DNA of 64,000 bases from Plasmodium coatneyi (taxonomy: Eukaryota > Apicomplexa > Aconoidasida > Haemosporida > Plasmodiidae), in contig NC_033565.1 of assembly GCF_001680005.1 (NCBI RefSeq), positions 1,699,959-1,763,958 of the forward strand, written 5' to 3'. A model generated the notes under the pieces. That model did no database searches, was not told where the DNA came from, and saw only the letters and a list, made by a program, of their open reading frames with translations. The position numbers were made by a program, and so were the translations under genes. Shown here one piece after another: positions 34,365-44,242 of the stretch (the first letter of the stretch is position 1; each line of letters starts with the position of its first letter).

Positions 34365-36559
34365 ATGCCGCCGGTAGGGGAAAAATTAAGAGTTCCTTCT
34401 GCTGAAGCAGAACGTTCATGCACATATGGTGTATATAGTACTTCGTGCACAGTATCATAGGAACACAGGAGTAAATACATTCTACTCAATTACATATTTA
34501 TAGAGAATGGACAATCCTTTAGATGATTTACCTTCCAAAGAATTATATGCAGAATTCAGCACTCCCAGTAGTACCTGTAGGGATATATCTTCCACGAATC
34601 AGGTAAAGGAGAACTTACGCTCTTCTGAAGAGGAAATTGGGATCAGTCAAGAACAGGCCGATCAAATAGTGGAAGCTTGGTACTGCGCCACTAAGAAGGG
34701 AGACAGTACTTTACCCCTTAATAAATATTGCCATGCTCTATATTATTGGATAGGAAGTACATTCTTCAGTGAGAAGACGTATGTTGCAGAGTTTTCAACG
34801 TTCATGCAAGGTATCTACAAAAAATTGAAGGACCCCAAAGTAGAGAATGCTTGCACGAATATACACAGTAGCATTAGTAAAGCCATATTCGACAAAAGGA
34901 AAAAAGTTTTCGATTATTACCTGGATTTCAATACTATATGCGAACACATAAAGGATAGTGGAACTGATGAGGAGGGAAAATATTCAGCCTACCTCGCACA
35001 AGTTGCTGGAGACTATGATAAGATGAATGCGTACTGTGCAGGAGATAATCAGGATGATTCATACTGCACTGGACTCAATGAAATATTCGATGATGGTAGG
35101 AGTCCGGAGAAGTTAAGTTCGGAATGTAAACTAATACCACTACCAAAACCTGTACTATTAGTAGATCTGAAGGGACAATCGGTACGGGGGAATTTATATT
35201 CCGTGTTCTGAATGGATAAATTATTGCACACATAATACTTTGTGCATAATATGGTTTTGAATGTACATAAGTGTACAGAATTTCATAGGAACATCCATTT
35301 CTACATTCCACCCATCCTCCCTTTCCCCTTTATTACATTTGTAGGAGGAAGAATGTTTAGATAAATTACCCTCACACAAAATGCACCAAGAATTAAGTGA
35401 TGCCATGGAAAAGAATAACTGTGGGGAGGACACAGATACAGTGAAAACTGAACTCGCAAATATAATAAATCCGTACAGTGGTATGGGCAGCTATGCGGAG
35501 GGTGCACTAAATGCATATTGCTTTGCATCGCAAAAGAAGGGAGAACATCCGTCCAATGGTAAGGATTATTGTACCTCTTTATATTATTGGTTAGGGGACC
35601 AATTGTTCAGCACTATGACCCAACCTAAGCAATTTTCTGAAGCTATGAAAAAAGTCTACGAAAAATTGAACGAATTAGATGGACTGGAAACAAGTGCCAA
35701 ATGTGAGGTTATGTATAAAAATGGCAACATCAACTTGGACATCTTCCAAAATATGAAATTATTATATGACTACACCCAAGACTACAATACTATAAATGCA
35801 GCTGCAACTGCAGGAAAGGACTGCGCAGCAGAACCTCACCCTCCCACTGACGCTTGCAAATGTAAGAGCGAGTACATTGATCACCTGGACGAAGCTGTTA
35901 AAGCATATGGTGCAATGCAATTACACTGTAACCAAGGTGGTAAAAATTCTGGGACAGAATGGTGTACTGAATTTAATAAAATGTTCAATAATGAGGGCGC
36001 AGACAACACTATTCTTCAACCTGCCAATTTGAAGTGCAAATTGGAAGGCAAAACAAACTGTGAAATGGAAGTTGCAACCTTTCTTGCCGGAATCGGCAGG
36101 AGCAGCAGCGGTGCTGCTGCGACAGCCATTCCTTCTGCATTATCCGCAGTGGGACTACCAACAATTGTCGCATTCCTCTTATATAAAGTAATAATTATAA
36201 TTAGTACATATATATATATATATAAGTATATGTAGACATATTCCCATCCCCTTCTGCTTCCACCTTCTTCCCATTTTCATTCCTTCATTCAGTATAAACT
36301 TTTACCTTCTTGGTTCCACAACCAATTTGGGAATAGAAGTAGCGGTGGAAGAAGTAACGCAAGAAGAAAAAAAAGAAGATCAACAATTGAACATGATTTC
36401 GACACATATACAGAAGATTCTTCCACATTATATTCAACAGAAGCATCTTCAACATTTGACTCGATAGACAAGTCTACCATATGTAATCAAGAACGACCTC
36501 AAAGAGGAGCAAGAAATACGCCTAATAGGCGAAATAATATACATTATCATACAACGTAG
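34365..36559 (+). CDS. kir: KIR-7: KIR variant antigen with two tandem ectodomains
   Basis: Exons: 34365-34373 (MPP), 34504-35181, 35345-36187 and 36293-36559, phase 0, 598 aa. The first ectodomain (residues 4-229) starts LDDLPSKELYAEF and has EAWYCATK and CHALYYWIGSTFF. It ends at a TCG/GTACGG donor without a membrane segment. The second (230-510) starts EEECLDKLPSHKMHQEL and has NAYCFAS and CTSLYYWLGDQLF. It then has a short stalk and the helix ending FLLYK. Exon 4 gives YKLLPSWFHNQFG, a basic segment and an S/T tail ending IHYHTT. A second in-phase cytoplasmic exon lies downstream at 36996, which could serve as an alternative terminal exon. Confidence 0.87.
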
Positions 36560-36995
36560 TGTCCCCCTTTATTTTCATTAATTCTACATTACATATAATG
36601 TCCCACCCTAACAACACACCACACTAACAACACCCCTAACAACCGTCCTTCCACGAACCACTCACCCAAAAACCCAGCTACCACCAACCATCCCTAACAA
36701 CCTTCCTTCCATCCACTAACAATCATCCTTCCCCCAACCACCCTCAACACAACCTTTCTTTCCATTCTACCACCCCTAACAACCCTTCCTTCCACCACCC
36801 TAACAACCTTCCTACCACCCCTTAAAAAAAATCCTTTCCACCACCTAACAGCCTTCCTTCCACCAACCCTAACAACCCTTCCTTCCACCCTACCGCCCTA
36901 CCATCTAACAACTCACATAACAACCTTCCTTGCACCTATCACCACCCTAACAACCCACCTTCCACCCCTAAACACCCCTTCCACTCTTCCATCAG
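36560..36995 (+). repeat. Pyrimidine-rich KIR-intron repeats before an orphan exon
   Basis: 436 bp of CCTTCCTTCCACC, CTAACAACC and CACCCCTAACAAC units run up to the acceptor of the orphan exon. There is no coding sequence. Confidence 0.8.
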
Positions 36996-37247
36996 TATAA
37001 ACCATTGTCTTCCTTGTTCGGTAACAATTCGAATGGAAGAAGAAGAGGAAAAAGGTCTACCAAGCGGAGCACCTTTGATACACTCACAGAAAACAGCTCA
37101 ACATACGGTTTAACGGACGACAGCTCAACAATAGGTCCAACAGATCATTCCAAAGTAAGTTCCTCTGCTGGAACATACACAAGACAGTCTACCCAAGGAC
37201 AATCTACACGAAGAAGAAATAATAATGCGGGTGGTCGCGGGAGGTAG
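36996..37247 (+). pseudogene. Orphan or alternative KIR cytoplasmic exon (YKPLSSLFGN type)
   Basis: The exon starts after ATCAG with YKPLSSLFGNNS, has a basic and S/T-rich tail and stops at 37247 in GGRGR. One frame over, the sequence continues VGYQNM and stops, the standard KIR end. An indel near the end has therefore changed the terminus. It lies 437 bp after the complete KIR-7 and is in the same phase as its exon 4. It could be a relic or an alternative last exon. Confidence 0.8.
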
Positions 37248-37797
37248 GTTATCAAAACATGTAAAACACACATTACAATGGAACACCAGAAAGGGAAATG
37301 TTTCCTTCCCATCCCCCAGCGAAGGAAGGAATATAAATAACCATGAAGCTTATGCAGTGTAGGAAAAAAAAAAAAAAGAGACACTTTCTTTTTTTTCCTT
37401 ACTTTTTTTTTTTTTTCCTTTATTCTTTTATTTTTTGTTTCCTTTTCCTTATATTTCATTACTTTTTTTCCTTTCCTTCCATTTGTAAGTTTAAACAAGC
37501 ACATAAGGAAAGAATACGCCCCACGCGGATGCGGAAAACGAAAAAAGCTGCTTATCATTCTCAAAAAAAAATTCATTTTATAAAACAAAAAAAAAATTTA
37601 TGAAGTTAGAAAATTTTATAACAAAATGAATAATCAATTTAATTCTACAATAAAGAAGAAATTATCCCAAACAAATCGGAATAAAGTGAAGGAAGAAAAA
37701 TTTTTTTTTTTTTTTCCGGCTTATATTAATTACACATAAACATGTAAACAATTTAATACACAAAACGAAAAAAAAAGAGAAAAATATTTACTATACG
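37248..37797. other. Convergent 3' flanks of orphan exon and SICA-2
   Basis: It carries the conserved KIR 3' block (GGAAGGAATATAAATAACC, AAGCTTATGCAGTGTAGG, A-run, AGACACTTTC) followed by A/T-rich sequence. It is arranged like the KIR-5/SICA-1 junction at 23097-23710. No other gene is present. Confidence 0.65.
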
Positions 37798-40017
37798 CTA
37801 AACCCGGAATCTGAACCCGGAACCTGTTCCATAGGAACATATTGCGGAGGAACCAAGTCTTCTTTCCCTAAACCCGGAATCTGAACTTCGAACCTGTTCC
37901 ATAGGAACATTTTTCTCAGGAACAAAGTCTTCCTCCCTAAACCCGGAATCTGAACTTGGAACATGTTCCTTAGGAACTACTTCCTTAGGAAGATTTTGCT
38001 CTTTCTTAAATTTTGATCCCATAAATTCTTCAACCAAAATTTCAAAAAAGCCTTCCTTCGTCAAATGCAGGTCCCCTTTTTGACATTCGTCTAAGACTTC
38101 TAAATGAATATCAATAATCATGTGGCGACGTACGCCACGACGACGACCAGCAGGCCGACCAACGCCCTGTTTTATCCTCCTTTTTTTAGGCGTAGAACGA
38201 GGTTTTCGTTCCTTTACTAAGATATATTCACGTGGACCATCTGCCTGGTCATCGACATGGTCAACCATCTGCTGATCTAAGTTTGGACCACGTACTTGAT
38301 GCGCTCTTCTGTAACGTTTCCTTGTTTTACGAAGCATTCCAAAGTACTAGAAAAAAAAAAAAAATTAATAAATAAAACGGGAGAAAATGTTTCTTTAATA
38401 GGGATGCGAAATGTTTGTTCACACACAACAGTAATTACTACTTCAAACTCTAAATTGTGAAATCGTCCTACACACCCCTACCCTAAAATAAGAAATCCTG
38501 CAAACACAAACACCCGTAAAATGCGAAATCCTACACACACACACCCCTAAAATGCGAAATCCTACACATATACTCATCCCTAATATGCGGAATCCTACAC
38601 ACCCACACAGATTCATTCACCTATTTTTTTTTTTTTTTTCTTTTTTCTTTTTTTTTTGTTTTTTTTCTTCCTTCTTTCATCTTTTACCTTCCAAAGTAAG
38701 TAGCTCATAACAGTGATTCCAATGGTGGCAGGAACAAGGGGGATGTAAGGAAGGAAGGGGTTGTTAATCTTGGCAGTAAGTTTGGCAGGCTTGGGTGTTT
38801 CTAAACTGGACGCTCCCCCTCCACCACCCCCAGAACCAGGAGGAGCAGGTGGAGGACCAGAAGATGGAGGTTTGCGATCTTCCTCCTCTTGCGCTTCTTC
38901 ATCTTCCTCATCCTCCGCTCCTTCGTCTAATTCTTCTTCTTCGTCTTCCTCCTCGTCGTTTTCATTCCTACCGTCTGGTTGTGGTACAGGGACCTGTTCC
39001 GTCTCTTTGTTCCTTTCAAATTCTTCCTTTTTCCTCTCATATAGTTCTCCCAATGACTCCTGTAACTTCCTTACTAGGAAATCTTCCCCTTCACCCCCCT
39101 CCTCTGCTTCCTTCGCTTTCTTCAAAACGTCCTCCAAATCCTCCTTTCCCCACTTATTTCCATCTTCAGCTAATTTTTTGAGTTCGTCCAACTCCTTTTC
39201 ACTCCCTACACCAAATAATTCCGTTAAATATTTCTCATCTTCCGCCGTAGTACGGGATCCTAATCTTCCTACATCACTTCCCTCACTACATTCCCCCTGC
39301 TTCTTCACACTCTCTAATTTACTTATACCCCTGTCTCTCATCTTAGCCCATTCTTTCACTCGTGGCCACATATACTTCCCCGCAATTCCCATGTTCTTAA
39401 AGTCTAAACCTTCACATTTCCTATGATGCTCTTCCACTTTACTCATACCTCTCCAGGCCCCGGCGGCCCCTAAAACAATTTTCGCAACTTTTTTCCTCCT
39501 GCAGTGACCCCCCAACCACTTTATCATAATTGTTCTTCCTATTATACACCTGAAATACGAGTCCATCTGTTCGTGCCCTTCCTTACTTTCTATTCCTTTT
39601 AATGTGTCATATGGCCATGTTTTTATTCCATTTATATACATAAATATTTTTACCATCACTTTACACAACTCCTTGTCTTTATTATCCCAATTTTCATTTT
39701 CTCCGTCTACATCTCCTCTACATAGTTCGTTAATTACATCATGATCACTGTACACATTCTTCATGGCGTCTTGGAATATTTTTTTAAAATCATCCCATAT
39801 TGCTTCCTAGAAATGAAGGGTAAAATATGCATACAGTTATATATAGAACAGCTGCACCGCTTAATTCTTATATGGCTTCCCTCATGTGCAGGACACTGTT
39901 CAAAATTTTAATTCGGACATTTTTTCACTTAATAAATATTACAAATTCACGCTGAGTTTCTGCGCCCTTAGCCTTCATCCATGCTACCAACATCTTAGAC
40001 GTGTACTCGTACCCCAT
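37798..40017 (-). CDS. SICAvar: SICA-2: short three-exon SICAvar variant antigen
   Basis: Minus-strand exons: 40017-39943 (MGYEYTSKMLVAWMK..., 25 codons), 39806-38688 and 38346-37798, phase 0, 580 aa. This matches the small (type II, 3-4 exon) SICAvar class. Exon 2 starts EAIWDDFKKIFQDAM and has one cysteine-containing domain (CRGDVDG, FRCIIGRTIMIKWLGGHC). Charged helical sequence, an acidic EED run, a PPSSGPPPAPPGSGGGG linker and the helix PFLPYIPLVPATIGITVMSYLLWK follow. Exon 3 is the conserved cytoplasmic exon (YFGMLRKTRKRYRR, HLEVLDECQKGD, EFMGSKF) plus copies of an SDSGFREEDFVPE-type repeat. The last copy is out of frame after a one-base difference (GGGAAAGAAGAC against GGGAGGAAGAC), giving an atypical end. 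Exon 1 was found by phase and SICAvar-like composition. Confidence 0.85.
38450..38605 (-). repeat. Tandem repeats in the last SICA-2 intron
   Basis: About four units of CCTAAAATGCGAAATCCTAC with ACACAC spacers, a shorter version of the array in the last intron of SICA-1. Confidence 0.85.
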
Positions 40018-40537
40018 TTTGCCTGCCTTTTACTTTTCTTCCTTAAACCTTCCTTCTTTTCTCCTTAAACATTCCTTTTTTACACCTTAAATCTTCCTTC
40101 TTTACACCCTAAAACCTTCCTTAAACCTTTCCTCCGTACACCTTTCTTCTTTACTCCCAAAACCTTCCTTCTTTACACATTAAATCTTCCTTCCTTACAC
40201 CTTAAATCTTCCTTCTTTACACCCTCCTTTCTTACACCTTCTCTTCTTTACACCTTAATGCTTCTTCTTTTTCTTTCATCTTAAACCTTCGTTGTTTACA
40301 CCTTAAACCTTCGTTTTTTACACCTTAAACCTTCCTTGTTTACACCTTAAAACATTCCTTCCATACACCTTAAACCTTCCTTATTTACACCTTAAACCTT
40401 CCTTTTTTATACCTTTTTCTTAATCTTCTTGTTCTCTTTAAATCTCGTTTCTTTACACCATTTCTTCTTTTATTTCTTATACCTTCTTCTTCTTCTTCCT
40501 TAACCTTCTTTTTTTTACCTAAATCCTTTTTTTTTTA

Positions 40538-40554
40538 TACACCCTTCGGGTGTA
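40538..40554. promoter_or_regulatory. Palindrome TACACCCTTCGGGTGTA upstream of SICA-2
   Basis: Identical to the element upstream of SICA-1, with the same T-run before it and CCCCTCCCTAAAG after it. Confidence 0.55.
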
Positions 40555-41155
40555 CCCCTCCCTAAAGCAAGTGACCTTCTTTCCTTACACCCCTAACACC
40601 CAAGTGTGCCCCCCCTGCACACTTATCACCTTCCTCGCTCCCTTTTTTTTTCTTATTTTTTTTTTTCTCTCTTTGAAGGAAGTGACTTTCCTTCCTTTCA
40701 CGCCTAACACTCCTCCTTAGATGCACCCTTCTCCACACTTCCCTCTAAGCATACATCCTTCCTTCAACCATGCATACTTTCCCGAATATACTACCATAGA
40801 TGCACCTTCCTGCATACTTCCCTAAACACCTTCCCTCAAAGTGCAGTCTACCACCTGAAAACTTTTCTTCTAACACCCCTTCCATCTATCTAGCACCCCA
40901 AAGTGCACCACCGTGCACACATCTCCTAAGCATATTCCCTTCTACCCTAACACCGAGAAATGCACCCCTCTGGACACCTTCCTTCTTTCTTCTATTTTTT
41001 TTTTTTTTTTCTTTTTTTTTTTCCTTTCTCTCTCAAAGAAAGTACCTTCCTTCCACCCCTAAGAACCTTCCTTAGGTGCACCCCCCTGCACACTTCCGCC
41101 AACATGCTTCCTTCCCTTTTTTTTTTTTTCTTCTTCTTTTTTTTTTTTTTTTTTA

Positions 41156-41172
41156 TACACCCTTCGGGTGTA
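41156..41172. promoter_or_regulatory. Second palindrome TACACCCTTCGGGTGTA upstream of SICA-2
   Basis: Third copy in the window. Immediately after it the sequence switches to KIR intron-type repeats, as it does some 500 bp after the SICA-1 copy, so the element is close to the edge of the SICAvar unit. Confidence 0.55.
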
Positions 41173-41323
41173 CCCCTCCCTAAAGGAAGTGAACTTCCTT
41201 CCACAAACCACCATTCTAACAACCTTACTTCCACCTAACAACCCACCTACCACAACCTTCCCTACCACCTATCACCCACGTAACAACCTTCCTTCCACCC
41301 AGCCACCTAACAACCTTCCTTCT

Positions 41324-42671
41324 TCATCTGGATGATGAGGTATATGGAATGGAATATTCTGACGAATTAGTTGAATCATATTCCGTTGTTGAGTCGTCGC
41401 TCTCAAACTCATTAAACTCTCTCCTAATGGCGGACCTTTTTCTTCTGCTTCCGCTCATTCCTTTCGCAGAGGAGTTATTCCCCTTAAGGAAGAAGAGGTG
41501 TGATTTGTACTTGTAAAAAATATATGCCAAGGCAGGAAGTCCTACTGTAGCTAATGCAGAAGGAACTGCAATGGAAGTGACCTTGCTGTTACCTACTTCT
41601 TCCCCTTCTTTTCTGTGACTACCACCACCGTCACTCCCTCCCTTTCCTTCTCCACCAGAGACACCATCCACTAAATCACATGGATCAGAGGAACCGGACT
41701 TACAAGTTCCCGTAGAACCTGGTCCAGAAGAACCAGGAGATTGGTGTCCCGTGGAACCTGGTCTTGGACTACCAGTGTTCTGGTTGCCAGTGGAACCGGT
41801 ACCAGAAGAACCTGGGTTCCAAGTTCCTGTGGAACCAGGTCCAGAAGAACCCGGAGACTGATGTCCTGTACTACCGGGACCGGAAGAACCTGGGTTCAGT
41901 GTACACTTTAAATTTGATAGTTTGTCTTGAGTACAATATTCATCTTTCTTCCCTGCAAGCCAGGTACAATATGAACTACTCTTATTGGGTTCAGTTGCAC
42001 AATATGTATTTGTAGGTGTACATGCTCCTTTTAGCTTTACTAAATGTTTGTGATATTCTGGGACACAAGATTTTTTGGCTACCTCTGAATATGTAACAAT
42101 AAGGCTGTAATCTCTATAATAATCATACATTAGTTTTCCTTCGTCGAAAATGCTTCTGTCAATACTGGTGTATAGATTTCTGCATATATTGGTAGAGGCT
42201 ACACCCTTCAGATCTCTGTAAATCGCATCCATGATGGTTGAAAATGAATAGGCGCTACTTGGAATTCTGGATATTATACCTCCCAGCCAGTAATAGAAAT
42301 CATAACATAATTCATGTGTGGACTCCCCTACCTTCATCATGTCGTGCACATAACACCAGCCTTTTACAATTTTATCGGCATAAACTCCTGCTCCAAGATA
42401 GGCTTCTATATTACTTTTAGCTGCATCTACTGCGCCCTGATTAGTACATGATGTTTGGACTCTTACTCCTGGCAGTTGCCCGTATAAGTCCTTCTGCGAT
42501 GGTAACTGAGCCAAATGTTGTTCCTATGAAGGCAATTAATGGAATATATGTGTCACTATACATTCTATATTATTATTTATTCTATTATTTGCGACATATT
42601 ATATGTACACACTACTAAAATGTACTTTGAATAAGAAATGTGATTACCGTCGCTTTCCCTTCCCCCGTCAT
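41324..42671 (-). CDS. kir: KIR-8: CD99-like KIR lacking intron 2, truncated tail
   Basis: Minus-strand exons: 42671-42648 (MTGEGKAT) and 42523-41324, phase 0, 407 aa. The ectodomain starts EQHLAQLPSQKDLYGQLPG and carries KGWCYV, CYDFYYWLGGII and LMYDYYRDYS. Residues about 217-286 are five copies of a PGSSGPGSTGHQS-type repeat. Residues about 290-317 contain DGVSGGEGKGGSDGGGSHRK, which matches host CD99. The helix ends IFYK and runs directly into YKSHLFFLKGNNSS and the basic/S/T tail. The intron that separates these parts in every other KIR here is precisely absent. The tail stops after PYTSSSR, lacking the usual RYQ/GY end, where the sequence becomes pyrimidine repeat. Loss of intron and tail could mark a recombined copy, but the frame is open. 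Confidence 0.88.
41690..41895 (-). repeat. Coding 12-13 aa repeats (PGSSGPGSTG) in KIR-8
   Basis: Five imperfect units, each PGSSGPGSTG plus two to four variable residues, lie between the cysteine-rich ectodomain and the CD99-like segment. Unit number is likely to vary between isolates. Confidence 0.92.
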
Positions 42672-43429
42672 TGTTCATGTGCATATGTGTATATATATGT
42701 GTATAGATATGTATGTATATATATGTATGTTTTTTTCCTTTTGCCTTGTATAAGGAAATTTTTGTGTTATATAATGAACAATTTTCCTTCCTTCCACATA
42801 TATATGTATACACATATATATATGTATAGGTATATATATATAGTTATATATACGTATATATACATATATGTATAGTTCTATATATATATACCTATACATA
42901 TAACCTACTATTTATGTAAGAATGGTAATTTTTTGCTTCTTCTTTTTCTTTGTGTTCTTTTTTCTTCTCCCCTACATGTGTATATATGTGCATGGAAGGG
43001 AAAGAAATATACTCTCTCTCACAAACAAAGGGCGTTTTCGAGAAAAAGGAAGAAAGGAAAATAAAAGTACTAATATTCTTAAAAAAGAAGTGCATGTATT
43101 TTAAAAAAGAACAAAAGGAACGAAAAGGAAGAAGGAGGATGAAGGTACATGAATATATGTAAAAACTATAATGTGCACATTTAAAGAGTAGAAGGGGAAG
43201 AAGGTCGGGGTTGCTCAAAAATAGTACATAATATAGTGCACATGCTAAGTATAAGTTATTTATAGTTTATTTATGGGAGAAAAACAAAAAAAAAAATAAT
43301 AGAAAAAAAAGAAAAAAAAATAAAAATTAAGGTAAACATTCATATATGTATCAAATGTGATCTATGTTGGAAGGAAGGAATGAGTCAATGTAGAATATTT
43401 TTTTTCTAAGTGCAAAATAACGTAGTTCG

Positions 43430-43780
43430 AAATTTTGACTTTAGGAGGAAAGAAGGAAGAAGAAAGAAGGAATGAAGAAAGAAAGGAAGAAGAAAGAAAG
43501 GAAGAAGAAGGAAGAAAAAAGAAAGGAAGGAAGGAATAAGAAGGAAAGAAAGGAAGGAATAAGAAGGAAAGAAAGGAAGGAATAAGAAGGAAAGAAGGAA
43601 TAAGGAAGGAAGAAATGAAGGAAAGAATGATAGAAGCAATAAGGAGGAATGAAGGAATAAGAAGGAGAGAAATAAAGAAAAGGAAAAAAGAAAGGATTAA
43701 TAAGGAATAAGAAGGAATAAGAAGGAAAGAAGGAATAAGAAGAAATAATGAGGAGAGAAGGAATGAAGGAAAGCTATATG
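43430..43780. repeat. Purine-rich tract (GGAAGAAGAAAGAAAGG)
   Basis: About 350 bp of almost pure A/G on the plus strand with imperfect GGAAGGAATAAGAAGGAAAG repeats. Such a tract can form triplex or R-loop structures. It lies in the divergent KIR-8/KIR-9 intergenic region. Confidence 0.85.
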
Positions 43781-43891
43781 AAAAACTTATTATACAAAAT
43801 ATTATAAATGAACAGTATGAAAAATGGTCCCAAATGGGAAGTTGAAGGAGGTGGAAGATCCTTGTAATCAAGGAAAATTTAGGAACATTTT

Positions 43892-44027
43892 GTAAAATAT
43901 TACATTTAGTAAAATATTACATTTAGTAAAATATTACATTTAGTAAAATATTACATTTAGTAAAATATTACATTTCGTAAAATATTACATTTTGTAAAAT
44001 ATTACATTTTGTAAAATATTATATTCG
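43892..44027 (+). repeat. 17-bp tandem repeat, eight copies
   Basis: Eight near-perfect head-to-tail copies of TAAAATATTACATTTAG. The array ends about 200 bp before the KIR-9 remnant. Confidence 0.92.
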
Positions 44028-44242
44028 TCAAAATGTAAAAATGGAGCAATTAGGAATGTGTGTATAGAATGGTGCATACTAGTTCTCATGTTCATAGGGA
44101 AAATGCTTGCAAAAGTTGAATTCGAAAATAGCGTTCTCTACACTGGAATATGGAGGAGGAAGGGGAAATAATTGTAATGATAAACATACATAAATAGAAG
44201 TACAGGTAGGAAGCGCATTAAAACCATATGGGGATCTTGCAG

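Larger units (their letters stand above)
40018..41323. other. SICA-2 upstream region, C/T-rich, with palindromes
   Basis: CCTTAAACCTTCCTTCTTTACACC repeats (40030-40420) are followed by 230-300 bp blocks containing AAAGGAAGTGACCTT, a GTGCACCnnnCTGCACACTT stretch and a long T/C tract. Two TACACCCTTCGGGTGTA palindromes are present. The last 150 bp (41173-41323) change to KIR intron-type repeats and abut the truncated 3' end of KIR-8. No coding region is supported. Confidence 0.65.
42672..44242. other. Upstream regions between divergent KIR-8 and KIR-9
   Basis: No gene is supported. It holds TATATG repeats (42790-42900), a GAAGGTCGGGGTTGCTCAAA element (43200), about 350 bp of purine-rich GGAAGAAGAAAGAAAGG sequence (43430-43780) and a 17-bp tandem repeat (43892-44027). 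The serine/leucine/phenylalanine-rich ORFs on the minus strand are translations of the purine tract. Confidence 0.6.

Noticed and set aside
38761..39426. Ser/Pro-rich plus-strand ORF of 221 codons
   Set aside because: Antisense shadow of the acidic and proline-rich part of SICA-2 exon 2.
43362..43871. Ser/Leu/Phe-rich minus-strand ORF of 169 codons, at first glance a multi-helix membrane protein
   Set aside because: Pure consequence of the GGAAGAAG purine tract; no conserved features.
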